DNA from: Agromyces mediolanus
GTDB taxonomy: Bacteria; Actinomycetota; Actinomycetes; Actinomycetales; Microbacteriaceae
Reading direction: 5' to 3'
DNA length: 64,000 nucleotides
NCBI RefSeq assembly: GCF_023715325.1
Contig: NZ_JAMBNX010000004.1
Span: 124,001-188,000 of the forward strand
Shown here: piece after piece, positions 8,591 to 17,362 of the stretch
Position numbering within the stretch: position 1 is the stretch's first letter
How the letters are laid out: each line of letters opens with the position of its first letter
Position numbers and translations under genes: made by a program
The notes under the pieces: model-generated
Told to the model about the DNA's origin: nothing
The model's database searches: none
The model's input: the letters and a program-made list of their open reading frames with translations, nothing else

Positions 8591-9885
8591 CCGCGCTCAC
8601 CCTGCTCGCGGGCGACGGCGCGGTGCGCGCCGTCGCCCTGCGCGAGGCCCCCGCCTTCACGAAGCCCGGCCGGCCGCCCGCCAGCCGCGTCGCCTACGCG
8701 GCCGCGCACGTCGTGCCGCGGGCCTCGGCCGACAACACCCCCGGCGTCCCCGCCGACATCGACTGGGACGCGACGCTCGCGTTCCGCCACCACGTCTGGA
8801 GCTGGGGGCTCGGCGTCGCCGACGCGATGGACACCGCGCAGCGCAACATGGGCCTCGACCCCGCCGCGACCCGCGAGCTCATCAGCCGCAGCGCCGCCGA
8901 GGCGAACGCGGTCGGCGGCCGGCTCGTCGTGGGCGTCAACACCGACCACCTCGAGACCGAGCACGCCTCCCTCGCGGAGATCGTCGACGCGTACCGCTCC
9001 CAGCTGCACCACGCCGAGGACGCCGGCGCCGGCGCCGTGCTCATGGCGAGCCGGCACCTCGCCCGAGCGGCGCAGAGCGCCGAGGACTACCGGCGCGTCT
9101 ACGGCGAGGTGCTCGCCGCGGCCGGCGCGCCCGTCGTGCTGCACTGGCTCGGCCCGGCCTTCGACCCGGTGCTCGCGGGCTACTTCACTTCGGCGGAGCT
9201 CAGTACGAGCGGCTCCGACGACGTGGATGCCGCGGCGGACACCCTGCTGGACATCATCGCGGCGAACCCCGACCGGGTCTCCGGCGTGAAGATGAGCCTG
9301 CTCAACGCGGACGCCGAGATCGCGGTGCGCCGCCGGCTGCCCGCGACCGCGCGCATGTTCACCGGCGACGACTTCCACTACGTCGGCCTCATCGAGGGCG
9401 AGGGCGCCGGTGCCGGCGCGGGTGCCGGCACGGGTGCCGGCGCGGGTGCCGGCGCCGGCACCGGTGCCGCCGGCGACGGGCCGGCCCGGCCGTACTCCGA
9501 CGCGCTGCTCGGGGCCTTCGCCGCCGTCGCCCCGAACGCCTCCGCGGCGATCCAGGCGCTCGACGCCGGCGACGTCGGCGCCTACCGGGCGATCCTCGGC
9601 CCCACCGAGGCGCTCTCCAGGCAGGTCTTCGCCGCGCCCACGTACTACTACAAGACCGGCGTCGCCTTCCTCGCCTGGCTGAACGGGCACCAGCCCGCCT
9701 TCCAGATGGTCGGCGGCCTGCACGCCGCCCGCAGCCTGCCGCACCTCTCCCGCATCGTGGAGCTCGCGAACGACGCGGGCGCACTCGAGCGGCCCGAGCT
9801 CGCCGCGGCCCGCTGGCACGCGCTGCTCGGAGTGAACGGCATCGAGGCGCGCAGCGCCGCCGTTCCGGTGGGGGCCGGCGCATGA
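8587..9885 (+). CDS. DUF993 family protein (dihydrodipicolinate synthase/aldolase-like barrel)
   Basis: Uncharacterised protein of 432 residues. The N-terminus (FTKPGRPPASRVAYAAAHVVP) and the GVADAMDTAQRNMGLD segment are typical of DUF993, which is distantly related to the DapA class-I aldolase barrel. GVKMSLLNAD (about 238) could hold the Schiff-base Lys by position; I infer this and have not aligned it. It overlaps both operon neighbours by 4 nt, so it probably acts on the product of the oxidoreductase. A Gly/Ala/Thr-rich insert near residues 275-300 is unlike the rest of the protein and comes from a DNA repeat. Confidence 0.8.
   Translation: MTALTLLAGDGAVRAVALREAPAFTKPGRPPASRVAYAAAHVVPRASADNTPGVPADIDWDATLAFRHHVWSWGLGVADAMDTAQRNMGLDPAATRELISRSAAEANAVGGRLVVGVNTDHLETEHASLAEIVDAYRSQLHHAEDAGAGAVLMASRHLARAAQSAEDYRRVYGEVLAAAGAPVVLHWLGPAFDPVLAGYFTSAELSTSGSDDVDAAADTLLDIIAANPDRVSGVKMSLLNADAEIAVRRRLPATARMFTGDDFHYVGLIEGEGAGAGAGAGTGAGAGAGAGTGAAGDGPARPYSDALLGAFAAVAPNASAAIQALDAGDVGAYRAILGPTEALSRQVFAAPTYYYKTGVAFLAWLNGHQPAFQMVGGLHAARSLPHLSRIVELANDAGALERPELAAARWHALLGVNGIEARSAAVPVGAGA
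9400..9480 (+). repeat. GGTGCCGGCGC-type minisatellite inside the DUF993 gene
   Basis: About twelve short units of the form GGTGCCGGC with variants follow one another in frame and encode a Gly-Ala/Gly-Thr tract. The unit lengths keep the reading frame. It is probably a surface-loop expansion without catalytic role. Confidence 0.75.
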
Positions 9886-10754
9886 GCGCGCACCCGCGGC
9901 TGTCGATGAACGTCGGCACGATCAAGTACGCCGGCTTCGACGAGTCGCTGCGCCTGCTGGCCGAGGCGGGCTACGAGTCGGTCGGACTCTGGCGCGAGCC
10001 GATCGCCGAGGTCGGCCTCGCCGCCGCCGCCCGCCGCTTCCACGACTCGGGGCTGCGGCTGTCGACGCTCTGCCGCCAAGGCTTCTTCACGATGGCGGAG
10101 GGCCCCGCCCGGCGGGCATCCATCGACGAGAACCGCCGCGCGATCGAGGAGACGGCGGTGCTCGCCGAGTCCGGCGCCGTCGGCTCGCGCGCGGTGCTGG
10201 TCCTGGTCGCGGGCGGGCTCCCCGAGGGGTCGACGGACCTCATCGGCGCCCGCGACCGGGTGGCCGACGCCCTCGCCGAGCTCGCGCCCGAGGCATCCGC
10301 CGCCGGGGTGACGCTCGCGATCGAGCCGCTGCACCCCATGTACGCGTCGGACCGCGCCGTGGTGTCGACCCTGCGCCAGGCGCTCGACCTCGCGGCCCCG
10401 TTCGCCCCGGAGACGGTCGGCGTCGCGGTCGACACCTTCCACCTCTGGTGGGACCCGGAGGTGCTGCCGCAGATCGCGCGCGCCGGCCGCGAGGGCCGCA
10501 TCGCGACGTACCAGGTGTGCGACTGGAAGACCCCGCTCGCCGCCGACGTGCTGCTCTCCCGGCACTACCCGGGTGACGGCGTCGTCGACTTCGCCGGGCT
10601 CACCCGGGCGGTCGAGGCGGCGGGCTACACCGGTGACGTCGAGGTCGAGCTCTTCAACGCCGACATCTGGGCGAGCCCGCACGCCGAGGTCGCCGCGCGC
10701 ACCGCGGCGAGCTTCGCCGCGGCCGTCGCGCCGCACCTCGCCCCCCACTCCTGA
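9882..10754 (+). CDS. Sugar phosphate isomerase/epimerase (AP endonuclease-2-like TIM barrel)
   Basis: Predicted sugar isomerase or epimerase of 290 residues. It has the xylose-isomerase-like barrel: MNVGTIKY at the first strand, LAIEPLHPMYASDR (about 145-158) with a metal-binding Glu, GVAVDTFHLWWDP (about 185-197) with Asp and His ligands, and VEVELFNADIW (about 248) with a final Glu. ATG at 9882 overlaps the DUF993 stop (ATGA). It is the last gene of the operon; palindromic repeats follow directly. Confidence 0.85.
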   Translation: MSAHPRLSMNVGTIKYAGFDESLRLLAEAGYESVGLWREPIAEVGLAAAARRFHDSGLRLSTLCRQGFFTMAEGPARRASIDENRRAIEETAVLAESGAVGSRAVLVLVAGGLPEGSTDLIGARDRVADALAELAPEASAAGVTLAIEPLHPMYASDRAVVSTLRQALDLAAPFAPETVGVAVDTFHLWWDPEVLPQIARAGREGRIATYQVCDWKTPLAADVLLSRHYPGDGVVDFAGLTRAVEAAGYTGDVEVELFNADIWASPHAEVAARTAASFAAAVAPHLAPHS

Positions 10755-10756
10755 TC

Positions 10757-10794
10757 CCGAGTTGCCCAACTTTCATGAAAGTCGGGCAACTCGG
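10757..10794. repeat. Palindromic repeat family P, copy 1
   Basis: Near-perfect 38-nt palindrome with the core ACTTTCATGAAAGT and arms CCGAGTTGCCC/GGGCAACTCGG. It lies 3 nt after the isomerase stop and before the convergent binding-protein gene. It may act as a bidirectional terminator, though it lacks a T tract and has almost no loop. Confidence 0.9.
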
Positions 10795-10802
10795 GCTGGT
10801 GT

Positions 10803-10842
10803 CCAGGGTTGCCCAACTTTCATGAAAGTCGGGCAACCCTGG
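10803..10842. repeat. Palindromic repeat family P, copy 2
   Basis: Second copy 8 nt after the first. The core is identical but the outer arms are CCAGGGTTGCCC/GGGCAACCCTGG. Both arms changed together relative to copy 1, which keeps the pairing and points to selection for the palindrome. Confidence 0.9.
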
Positions 10843-10854
10843 GTGGAGCGCACG

Positions 10855-10892
10855 GCGGCCGGCCCGCCTCCCCGCGAGGACGGACCGGCCGC
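10855..10892 (-). terminator. Hairpin downstream of the binding-protein gene
   Basis: GCGGCCGG (10855-10862) pairs with CCGGCCGC (10885-10892), 13 nt past the stop of the minus-strand lipoprotein gene. Confidence 0.5.
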
Positions 10893-10904
10893 GGTCGTCT
10901 CCCG

Positions 10905-12424
10905 TCAGTCCGCCGGCTGGATCTGCCGCAGCGACGGGAACTTCATCCCAGTGACCGGGGTGAGCTCGACGCCCGCGACCGTCACGTAGATGTCGTTCGC
11001 CTGGTACCAGACGACCTGCCAGGCCTCCTCGACGAGCAGGCCGTTCAGCGCCTGGATCTCGGCCTGCTGCGCCTCCCCCGGCTCCGCGTCGAGCGTCCGG
11101 TCGACCTGCGCCTGCAGTTCGGGGAACTCGGCGATGTCCGGCTCCGGCATGTACCACTGCGGCACCGTGAGCTGGCGGGCGATCGTCGCGGTCGGATTCG
11201 AGTCCACGGCGAGCACCGAGATGAACATCGGGTAACTCGGCGCGTTCGACTGGTAGTCGACGTACTGGAACTCGTCCCAGGTGACCCGGATCCCGAGCTC
11301 GCCGAAGGTCTGGTCGACCGCAGCCTGCCACGGCTGGAACGGCGGCGCCATCGGCATCGTCACGTCGAAGCCGTCTGCGTAGCCCGCCTCCGCGAGCAGC
11401 GCCTTCGCCCGCGCCAGGTCGTGCGGGTAGCGGCCGTCGAGCTTCTCGTCGTAGCCAGCGAAGCCGGCGGCGAAGAGCTGCGGCGTCGCGACCCCCTCGC
11501 CCTCGCCGATGCTCGCGAGCAGCGCCTCACCGTCGAAGGCGTAGGCGAGCGCCTGGCGCACCCGCGGGTCGCCGAGCGGGGCGAGCGTCGAACCGGTGTG
11601 ATCGTTGATGCGGAGGCCCACCCAGGAGGCGACCTGGGAGGCGACGTTCCAGCCGTGCTGCTCCGCCATCCCGACGGTCGTGGCGTCGCCGTAACTGACG
11701 TCGATCTGCCCCGCCTCGAGCGCGTTGTTGCGGGCGCTGGAATCCTGCATCGGCAGCACGGTGACCTCGTCGAAGGGGAAGTCCTCGGCCGCCCAGTGCT
11801 CGGCCACCCGCTCGAAGCGGTACTCGGCGCCGGGGATCGTGGCGTCCGAGAGCGTGTACGGGCCCGAGCCGACGGGCGTCTCCTCGAGCGTGCCGGCCTC
11901 GATCGCCGCGGGGCGGCCATGTAGCTCCGGCCGAGTCCCATGAAGTAGAGCAGCCGGTCGTCGCGGCGCGACAGCCGGATCTCGACGGTGTCGTCGTCGA
12001 CGGCGCCGAAGCTCTCGACGTTCAGGTACGACTCGCGCGAGACGGTGCCGTCCTTCAAGTGCGCGAGGTTTGCGATCGCGGCGTCGGCGTCGAAGGGCTC
12101 GCCGTCGGAGAACACCGCGTCGCTGCGGAGGTTCATCGTGAGGGTGAGCCGGTCGTCGGAGAAGGCCCAGTCGGTCGCGAGCCCGGGCTGCGGCTCGCCC
12201 GCGCCGTCGATCGTGACGAGCGGGTCGTAGATCGCCGAGAGGTACGGAGCGTTGAAGCCGATGTCGGCGCTCGCCGGGTCCCAGGAGGTGAGGTCGGCGA
12301 AGTTGCCGATGCGCAGTTCGCTCGGGACGGCGGCGTCGTCGCCGCCGTCGCCGGCCGAGCAGGCCGTGAGGGCGAGGGCGGATGCCGCGACGAGCGCGAC
12401 GGCCGCGATGGGGGTGCGGTTCAT
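10905..12424 (-). pseudogene. Peptide/nickel-type ABC substrate-binding lipoprotein (family 5), frameshifted
   Basis: Family-5 solute-binding protein read in two frames. The first part has a signal peptide with lipobox LTAC (Cys22) and the SBP_bac_5 N-terminus (RIGNFADLTSWDPAS). The second part starts at AIEAGTLEETPVGSGPYTL and runs to the stop at 10905. The frames meet at the G run 11910-11913; adding one base gives an intact protein of about 506 residues. Either the gene is broken or a base was lost in sequencing. No permease or ATPase gene is adjacent, so it is an orphan binding protein next to a sulfatase. It could serve a distant transporter. Confidence 0.8.
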
Positions 12425-12487
12425 GGTGTTCCTTTCGTGGTCGGGGGAGTGCGGAACAGCTGGGTCGGCCGACGGATGCCGGCACGG

Positions 12488-14812
12488 TCAGTCGGCGACG
12501 GCGAGCACCGCCTCGTCGAGCCGTCGGATGACGGTCGCGTCGTGACGGGACCTCGCCCCGGGAAGGTAGGTGACGGCGCGCAGCTCGCCGCCGAGGAAAC
12601 GGAAGCCGCCCGGGTGCCGCTCGTGCAGTTCCCAGTCGACTGGACCGCCGTAGTCGTACCCGACGCTGATGCCGGTAAACGGGGCCATACCGAGCAGCAT
12701 CGGCACGGCCGCGAGCTCGGCGTCCGGCATCCCGTCTACCTCGAGGTGGACCCGCCAACGCAGGCCGTCCAGTTCATCGAACCGGAGCGTGAGGAGGTGC
12801 TCACCCGGCTCGAGCCGGGCGCCGTGCGCCCGGTGCATGACGCCGTAGGCGTTGTACGAGACGAGCGGCCGGCCGCCCTCGATCGCGAGCAGGTACCCGC
12901 CGCCCTGGTCGCCGTGCGCGACGACGACCCCGGATGCCTCGGGCGCGAGCACGAACTCGGCGCGCACCTCGAAGGAGCGCAGCACGGTGAGCCGCGACGC
13001 CCGGAAGCGTTCGAGCGGCGGCCGGAACGGCGGCAGCCGCACCGGCTCGGCGAGCGCGCACTCGCGCTCCGGCCGACTGCGGAACAGCGAGCCGTCGTCG
13101 TCCAGGGGGAACACGGTGTTCCGCCAGGCCTCGCTGCGCCAGTCCTCGGCGAGTTCGCCGAGGAGGGACGGATGCTCCGCCGCGAGGTCGCGCGTCTCGG
13201 TCGGGTCGCCCGCCAGGTCGTAGAGCTCCCACCGTCCGCCCGCGGCTCCCTCGGACGGCGTCGGCGCGATCGGGGAGACCGCCTTCCAGCCCGCCGACAC
13301 CAGGGCCCGGCGGCCGAAACTCTCGAAGTACTGCGCCGTGCGGCCCGGCGCCTCGGCGTCACCGAGCGCGGCGGCGAAGCTCCGCCCGTCGGGCTCCTGC
13401 GCGGGCCGGCCGTGCCGCTCCGCCAGCGGGGTGACGCCCGCGAGCTCGAGCAGTGTGGGCGCGAGATCGGCCACGAAGACGAACTGGTCCCGGAGGCCGC
13501 GATCAGCGCGCTCCACGGGCGCGCCCGGCCACGAGACCAGCAGCGGGGCGTGCACGCCGCCCTCGTACAGTCCGCCCTTGAAGGAGCGGAACGGCGTGTT
13601 CGAGACCCGCGCCCAGCCCGCCGGGTAGTGGCCGTGCACGCGCGGCCCGCCGAGCAGCTCGAGCTCGCGGGGCACGTCGCGCACCCATTCGGGCGGCACC
13701 GGCGTACCGGCGACGAACTGGGCGAAGTAGCTGCGGGTGCCGCCGGGCCCGCCCTCCGCGGTGCCGCCGTTGTCGCTCGCGACGACGATGATCGTGCGTT
13801 CGAGCTCGCCGAGCTCATCCAACCGGGCCACGAGGCGGCCGATGCTCTCGTCGACCTCGGTCACCGAGGCCGCGTAGACCTCCATGTGCCGGGCGAAGAG
13901 CTCGCGCTCGGCATCCGTCAGCGCCTCCCACGGCGGGATCATCGAGGCATCCGCTTGCTCGCCCGCCGGCAGCCGCGCGCCCGCCGGGACGATGCCAAGC
14001 TCGCGCTGGCGAGCGAAGCGGGCCTCGCGGAGGGTGTCCCAGCCGGTGGCGTAGCGGCCGCGCTGGCGGGCGATGTCCTCGGGCTTCGCCTGCACCGGGC
14101 CGTGCACCGCGGTGTGCGCGAAGTAGAGGAAGAAGGGCTTCTCGGCGTCGTTCGCGCGCAGCCCGTCGATCATGCCGAGCGCCTCCTCGGTGAGCTCGTC
14201 GGTCAGGAAGTACCCCTCCGGGAAGCTCGGCCGGTCGACGACCGAGTTGTCCCGCACGAGCCGGTGCGGGTGGTGCAGTGAGGTGAAGCCGTCCATGCTG
14301 CCGAAGTAGCGGTCGAAGCCGCGCTGCAGCGGCCAGCTCGAACGGTCGCCGCCGTCGTGCATCTGGGACTCGACGGTGAGGTGCCACTTGCCGACCATGA
14401 ACGTCGCGTAGCCGCCGGCGCGGAGCGATTCGGCGAGCGTGGGCGCGTCGTCGGGGAGTTCGCACGTGAAGCCCGGGTAGCCGGGGTCGACGTGCGCGAC
14501 GGTGCCGAAACCGGCGCGGTGCGGGTTCAGTCCGGTGAGCAGGGCGGCGCGGGCGGGCGAGCAGACTGGAGCGGTGCGGTAGTCGGTGAAGACCCAGCCG
14601 CCGTCGGCGAGGCGGTCGATGTTCGGGGTGGGGATCTCGCTGCCGAAGGGGCCGAGGTCGCTGAAACCGAGGTCGTCGACGAGCACGACGACGACGTTCG
14701 GCGCGCCGGCGGGGGCGGAGCGGCGCGGCCGATCCCAGGGCGTGGACTCGGAGGCGAACTCCTCGACCCGCCCGCCGAAGCCCTCGTAGCCTCGTGCAGC
14801 TGCCCGTCCCAT
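12488..14812 (-). CDS. Type I sulfatase (arylsulfatase)
   Basis: Hydrolyses sulfate esters with a formylglycine made from Cys84 in CSPAR (consensus CxPxR), followed by ALLTG. Metal ligands are visible as the DD pair in VVLVDDLGFSD (about 46-47) and in ASDNGG (about 320). The 774 residues are longer than a minimal sulfatase; the C-terminal 170 or so look like the beta-rich extension of AslA/AtsA-like enzymes. No signal peptide is apparent, so it is probably cytosolic. ATG at 14812 follows GCGAGG. No formylglycine-generating enzyme is in the window. An operator-like palindrome lies 12 nt upstream, shared with the divergent TetR gene. Confidence 0.9.
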   Translation of the reverse strand: MGRAAARGYEGFGGRVEEFASESTPWDRPRRSAPAGAPNVVVVLVDDLGFSDLGPFGSEIPTPNIDRLADGGWVFTDYRTAPVCSPARAALLTGLNPHRAGFGTVAHVDPGYPGFTCELPDDAPTLAESLRAGGYATFMVGKWHLTVESQMHDGGDRSSWPLQRGFDRYFGSMDGFTSLHHPHRLVRDNSVVDRPSFPEGYFLTDELTEEALGMIDGLRANDAEKPFFLYFAHTAVHGPVQAKPEDIARQRGRYATGWDTLREARFARQRELGIVPAGARLPAGEQADASMIPPWEALTDAERELFARHMEVYAASVTEVDESIGRLVARLDELGELERTIIVVASDNGGTAEGGPGGTRSYFAQFVAGTPVPPEWVRDVPRELELLGGPRVHGHYPAGWARVSNTPFRSFKGGLYEGGVHAPLLVSWPGAPVERADRGLRDQFVFVADLAPTLLELAGVTPLAERHGRPAQEPDGRSFAAALGDAEAPGRTAQYFESFGRRALVSAGWKAVSPIAPTPSEGAAGGRWELYDLAGDPTETRDLAAEHPSLLGELAEDWRSEAWRNTVFPLDDDGSLFRSRPERECALAEPVRLPPFRPPLERFRASRLTVLRSFEVRAEFVLAPEASGVVVAHGDQGGGYLLAIEGGRPLVSYNAYGVMHRAHGARLEPGEHLLTLRFDELDGLRWRVHLEVDGMPDAELAAVPMLLGMAPFTGISVGYDYGGPVDWELHERHPGGFRFLGGELRAVTYLPGARSRHDATVIRRLDEAVLAVAD

Positions 14813-14823
14813 GCATCCTCGCA

Positions 14824-14853
14824 ATCGTTAGAGACCAAGTGGTCACTAACGAT
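14824..14853. promoter_or_regulatory. TetR operator between sulfatase and its divergent regulator
   Basis: A 30-nt inverted repeat: the left arm ATCGTTAGAGACCA pairs with TGGTCACTAACGAT with a single mismatch across a 2-nt centre. It begins 12 nt upstream of the sulfatase ATG, so a bound dimer would block that gene, and it lies about 110 nt from the TetR start. The length suits a TetR-family dimer or pair of dimers. Confidence 0.7.
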
Positions 14854-14961
14854 AACCGCCGCCGGCTTGCGCGAGGTCACGAACGCGTAACTTTCTCCAC
14901 GCGTGGAACAACGTATGCTGTGGGGCAGCAGCCGGTCAGCCGGCCGAACGAGGAGCCGAGG

Positions 14962-15555
14962 ATGCCGAGAGTCGTCGATCACGACGCGCGCCGCGACGAG
15001 ATCGCGGCGGCCGCGTGGCAGGTCATCGCCCGCGACGGATTCGACCAGCTCACCATGCGCCGCATCGCGGCGGAGGCCGGCTACTCGCACAGCGCCTTCG
15101 CCAGGTACTTCCCCGACAAGGAGAGCCTGCTGAACGCGGTCTTCCTGCTCACGCGGGGCGACGCCGACGCGCGCATCGACGAGCTCACGGCCGGCAAGCG
15201 GGGCCTCGCGGCGCTGCACGGCATGTGCGTGGCCGCGCTCCCCTTCGGCCCGGAGGGCACCCGGCACGCCAGGGTCGGCGTCGCCTACTGGAGCTACGCG
15301 GCGCAGAACGAGGCCTTCTGGGCGACGCAGCGCGAGCACGCCCGCCGCTGGCGCGAACGGATCATGCGGTACCTGGAGGAGGCGCGCGACGACGGCGAGA
15401 TCGCCGACGACGTCGACCTCGTCACTGCCTCCGACCGGGTCGCCTCGTCGAACATGGGCTGGCAGACGATCCGGCTGCTGATGCCCGAGTTCTCGACCGA
15501 CGAGCGCATGCGCGCCGCCCTCGACGCCCTGCTCGCGAGCCTGCGCCGCCGCTGA
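14962..15555 (+). CDS. TetR/AcrR-family regulator
   Basis: 197-residue regulator. The helix-turn-helix lies at about residues 25-50 (LTMRRIAAEAGYSHSAFARY), the ligand-binding domain at 60-195. ATG at 14962 follows AGGAG by 7 nt. Divergence from the sulfatase and the shared palindrome at 14824-14853 make it the likely repressor of the sulfatase and of itself. The ligand is unknown. Confidence 0.88.
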   Translation: MPRVVDHDARRDEIAAAAWQVIARDGFDQLTMRRIAAEAGYSHSAFARYFPDKESLLNAVFLLTRGDADARIDELTAGKRGLAALHGMCVAALPFGPEGTRHARVGVAYWSYAAQNEAFWATQREHARRWRERIMRYLEEARDDGEIADDVDLVTASDRVASSNMGWQTIRLLMPEFSTDERMRAALDALLASLRRR

Positions 15556-15571
15556 CCCACCCCGCCCCCTC

Positions 15572-15609
15572 CTGAGTTGCCCAACTTTCATGAAAGTTGG
15601 GCAACTCAG
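15572..15609. repeat. Palindromic repeat family P, copy 3
   Basis: Perfect 38-nt palindrome, CTGAGTTGCCCAACTTTCAT and its complement. It starts 16 nt after the TetR stop. Confidence 0.92.
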
Positions 15610-15617
15610 CCATGAAC

Positions 15618-15823
15618 TCAGTCCCCAACCGATCCGGAAACGGCGGCTACGTCGACGGCCTCGGCCCGCCGGTCTATCGCTCGAAGTCCGAGCAATAGTC
15701 CTACTGAGACCAACGCGAACCCCCCGATGAGCCACCACATGAGTGGCGTGACCGGCGCGACTCGTACCCAACCAAGGTGAGCGCGAGAGTGAGCAGAGCT
15801 ACGAGCGTTGTGAGGGTGCCCAT
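15618..15823 (-). pseudogene. Small two-helix membrane protein, apparently frameshifted
   Basis: From an ATG at 15823 one frame gives MGTLTTLVALLTLALTLVG, a membrane helix. A second frame continues from about 15770 with VRVAPVTPLMWWLIGGFALV, a second helix, and a charged tail ending at 15618. Joined, they would be about 70 residues. The switch lies near a GGG run. I recognise no family, and the case that this is a real gene is moderate. Confidence 0.35.
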
Positions 15824-15906
15824 GAGTGAACCCACTGACGACAGGACCGGCCCGGGGCAACAGCTTGCACGGCGAACTGCTACGCCTGAGAGGTAGAGTC
15901 ACTCCC

Positions 15907-16113
15907 ATGGGGGACATGCAGACCGCCCGTCGCACGCCCATCTGGTTCATGGCGACCTACTGGTCGCTCGTCGCCGTCGGGGTCGTCGCCGTGGTGCTGG
16001 CGTTCACGGTAGGCAGCGCCGAGCAACGCATCTGGACAGGGACCGTCGTATTCATCGGCGTCGTCATCCTGACCGTCGCCCGCTTCCTCGTGCGGCGCCC
16101 CCCAGCGAGCTAG
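15907..16113 (+). CDS. Small membrane protein, unknown function
   Basis: 68 residues with two hydrophobic helices (FMATYWSLVAVGVVAVVLAF and WTGTVVFIGVVILTVARFLV) and short basic ends. The start could be ATG 15907 or ATG 15916; the second has GGGGG just upstream. No family is recognised. The next 180 nt up to the palindrome at 16300 show nothing identifiable. Confidence 0.5.
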   Translation: MGDMQTARRTPIWFMATYWSLVAVGVVAVVLAFTVGSAEQRIWTGTVVFIGVVILTVARFLVRRPPAS

Positions 16114-16299
16114 GCACAACTGCGCAGCAGGCCACCCCATGCCGATGCCGCCCGCCGCAGCCGCTCAAGCCGCTCAAGGATCAGATAGACCGCTCCTGGG
16201 CTCCGGCGCCGCGGGACCGAGTCGCTGCGTGCCCGGCTAGAGACGACCAGCTCGGCACCAGATCGAACGCCACTGGGCTGTCCTCCGGCTCCCCTTCTT

Positions 16300-16333
16300 G
16301 AGTTGCCCAACTTTCATGAAAGTCGGGCAACTC
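16300..16333. repeat. Palindromic repeat family P, copy 4
   Basis: GAGTTGCCC...GGGCAACTC arms around ACTTTCATGAAAGT, about 55 nt before the VOC gene start. Confidence 0.9.
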
Positions 16334-16387
16334 GGATAGGAGGAGGTGGGAGGGAATAGCGCGGGGCGCTGCGCGGTAGTATTAGTT

Positions 16388-17285
16388 GTGCTTACAACCA
16401 ATGGGGCGCCGAAGGGCGCCGGACTCCTCGCCGCCGACACCGGCATGGGTGCCGTGACGCTGCGGGTCGCCGACCTCGACGGCATGATCCGGTACTACCG
16501 CGACGGCGTCACCCTCGAGCTGCTGCGCCACGACGGACCGGTCGCCGTGCTCGGCCGCGGCGCCACGCCGATCATCGTGCTCGAGCACGCGCCGGAGCTG
16601 CGCCACGCCTCCCCGCGCGACGCCGGGCTGTACCACACGGCCATCCTCTTCGACTCGCGCGAGGCGCTCGCGACCTCGATCTACTCGGTCGCCTCCCGAT
16701 ACCCGGGCACCTTCACGGGCAGCGCCGACCATCTCGTCAGCGAGGCCTTCTACTTCACCGACCCGGAGGGCAACGGCGTCGAGCTCTACTTCGACCGCGA
16801 CCGCTCCACCTGGAGCTGGGTGCACGGCACCGTCGAGATGGCGACGATGCACCTCGACCCGAACGCGTACCTGCGCGAACACCTCGGCGAGCCGGGCGTG
16901 CAGGCCGCGGCAGCGGGCACCGGGCTCGGCAGCGCGATCGTCGGCCACGTGCACCTCTCCGTCGGCGACGTGGCGAGCGCGCGCGAGTTCTACGTCGAGC
17001 GCCTCGGCTTCGAGACGACCGCCGAGCTGGGCGATCAGGCCCTGTTCGTCTCGGCCGGCGGCTACCACCACCACATGGCGATGAACACCTGGGGCAGCCG
17101 GGGCGCCGGCCGCCGCGGGCTCGCCCTCGGGCTCGGCAAGGTCGAGATCGTCGTGCCCGACGCCGAGGAGCTCGGCGCGCTCGGCGAGCGGATGGCGCAC
17201 TTCCGCGTCGGCGTGCGGGACGACGGCCGCACGCTCGCCTTCGACGACCCGTGGGAACCTCGTCGAGGTGCGCGCGGCCCAGTAG
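16388..17285 (+). CDS. Two-domain VOC metalloenzyme (glyoxalase/extradiol dioxygenase-like), frameshift near 3' end
   Basis: Two vicinal-oxygen-chelate domains (residues about 18-150 and 180-295), the layout of CatE/YfiE-like ring-cleaving dioxygenases. Metal-ligand candidates are His in GLYHTAIL, Glu in GVELYFD and His in VGHVHLSV. GTG at 16388 lies 5 nt after TAGTAT, a possible -10 box, so the mRNA may be leaderless. TAGTTGT-GCTT-ACAACCA around the start is a possible operator. At 17251-17255 (GTGGGA) two bases seem to be missing; restoring them gives DPWGNLVEVRAAQ and a stop at 17285, the normal family ending. A TetR gene converges on it. Confidence 0.75.
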
Positions 17286-17325
17286 GCCGCGCAGCGAGCG
17301 GATGCCTCGGGCGCGGATGCATCCC

Positions 17326-17354
17326 ACGCGGATGCCTCGTCGAGGCATCCGCGT
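17326..17354. terminator. Palindromic terminator built from two inverted GGATGCCTC motifs
   Basis: ACGCGGATGCCTCG and its exact complement around a single T, between the convergent VOC and TetR genes. A further copy of the 9-mer lies at 17300, giving three copies within 55 nt. It resembles the inverted uptake-signal pairs that act as terminators in Neisseria and Haemophilus. Confidence 0.65.
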
Positions 17355-17362
17355 CGGTGTTC

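Noticed and set aside
10757..16333. Insertion sequence ends (palindrome copies 1-4 as IS borders)
   Set aside because: No transposase, no target duplication, and the enclosed genes have ordinary composition.
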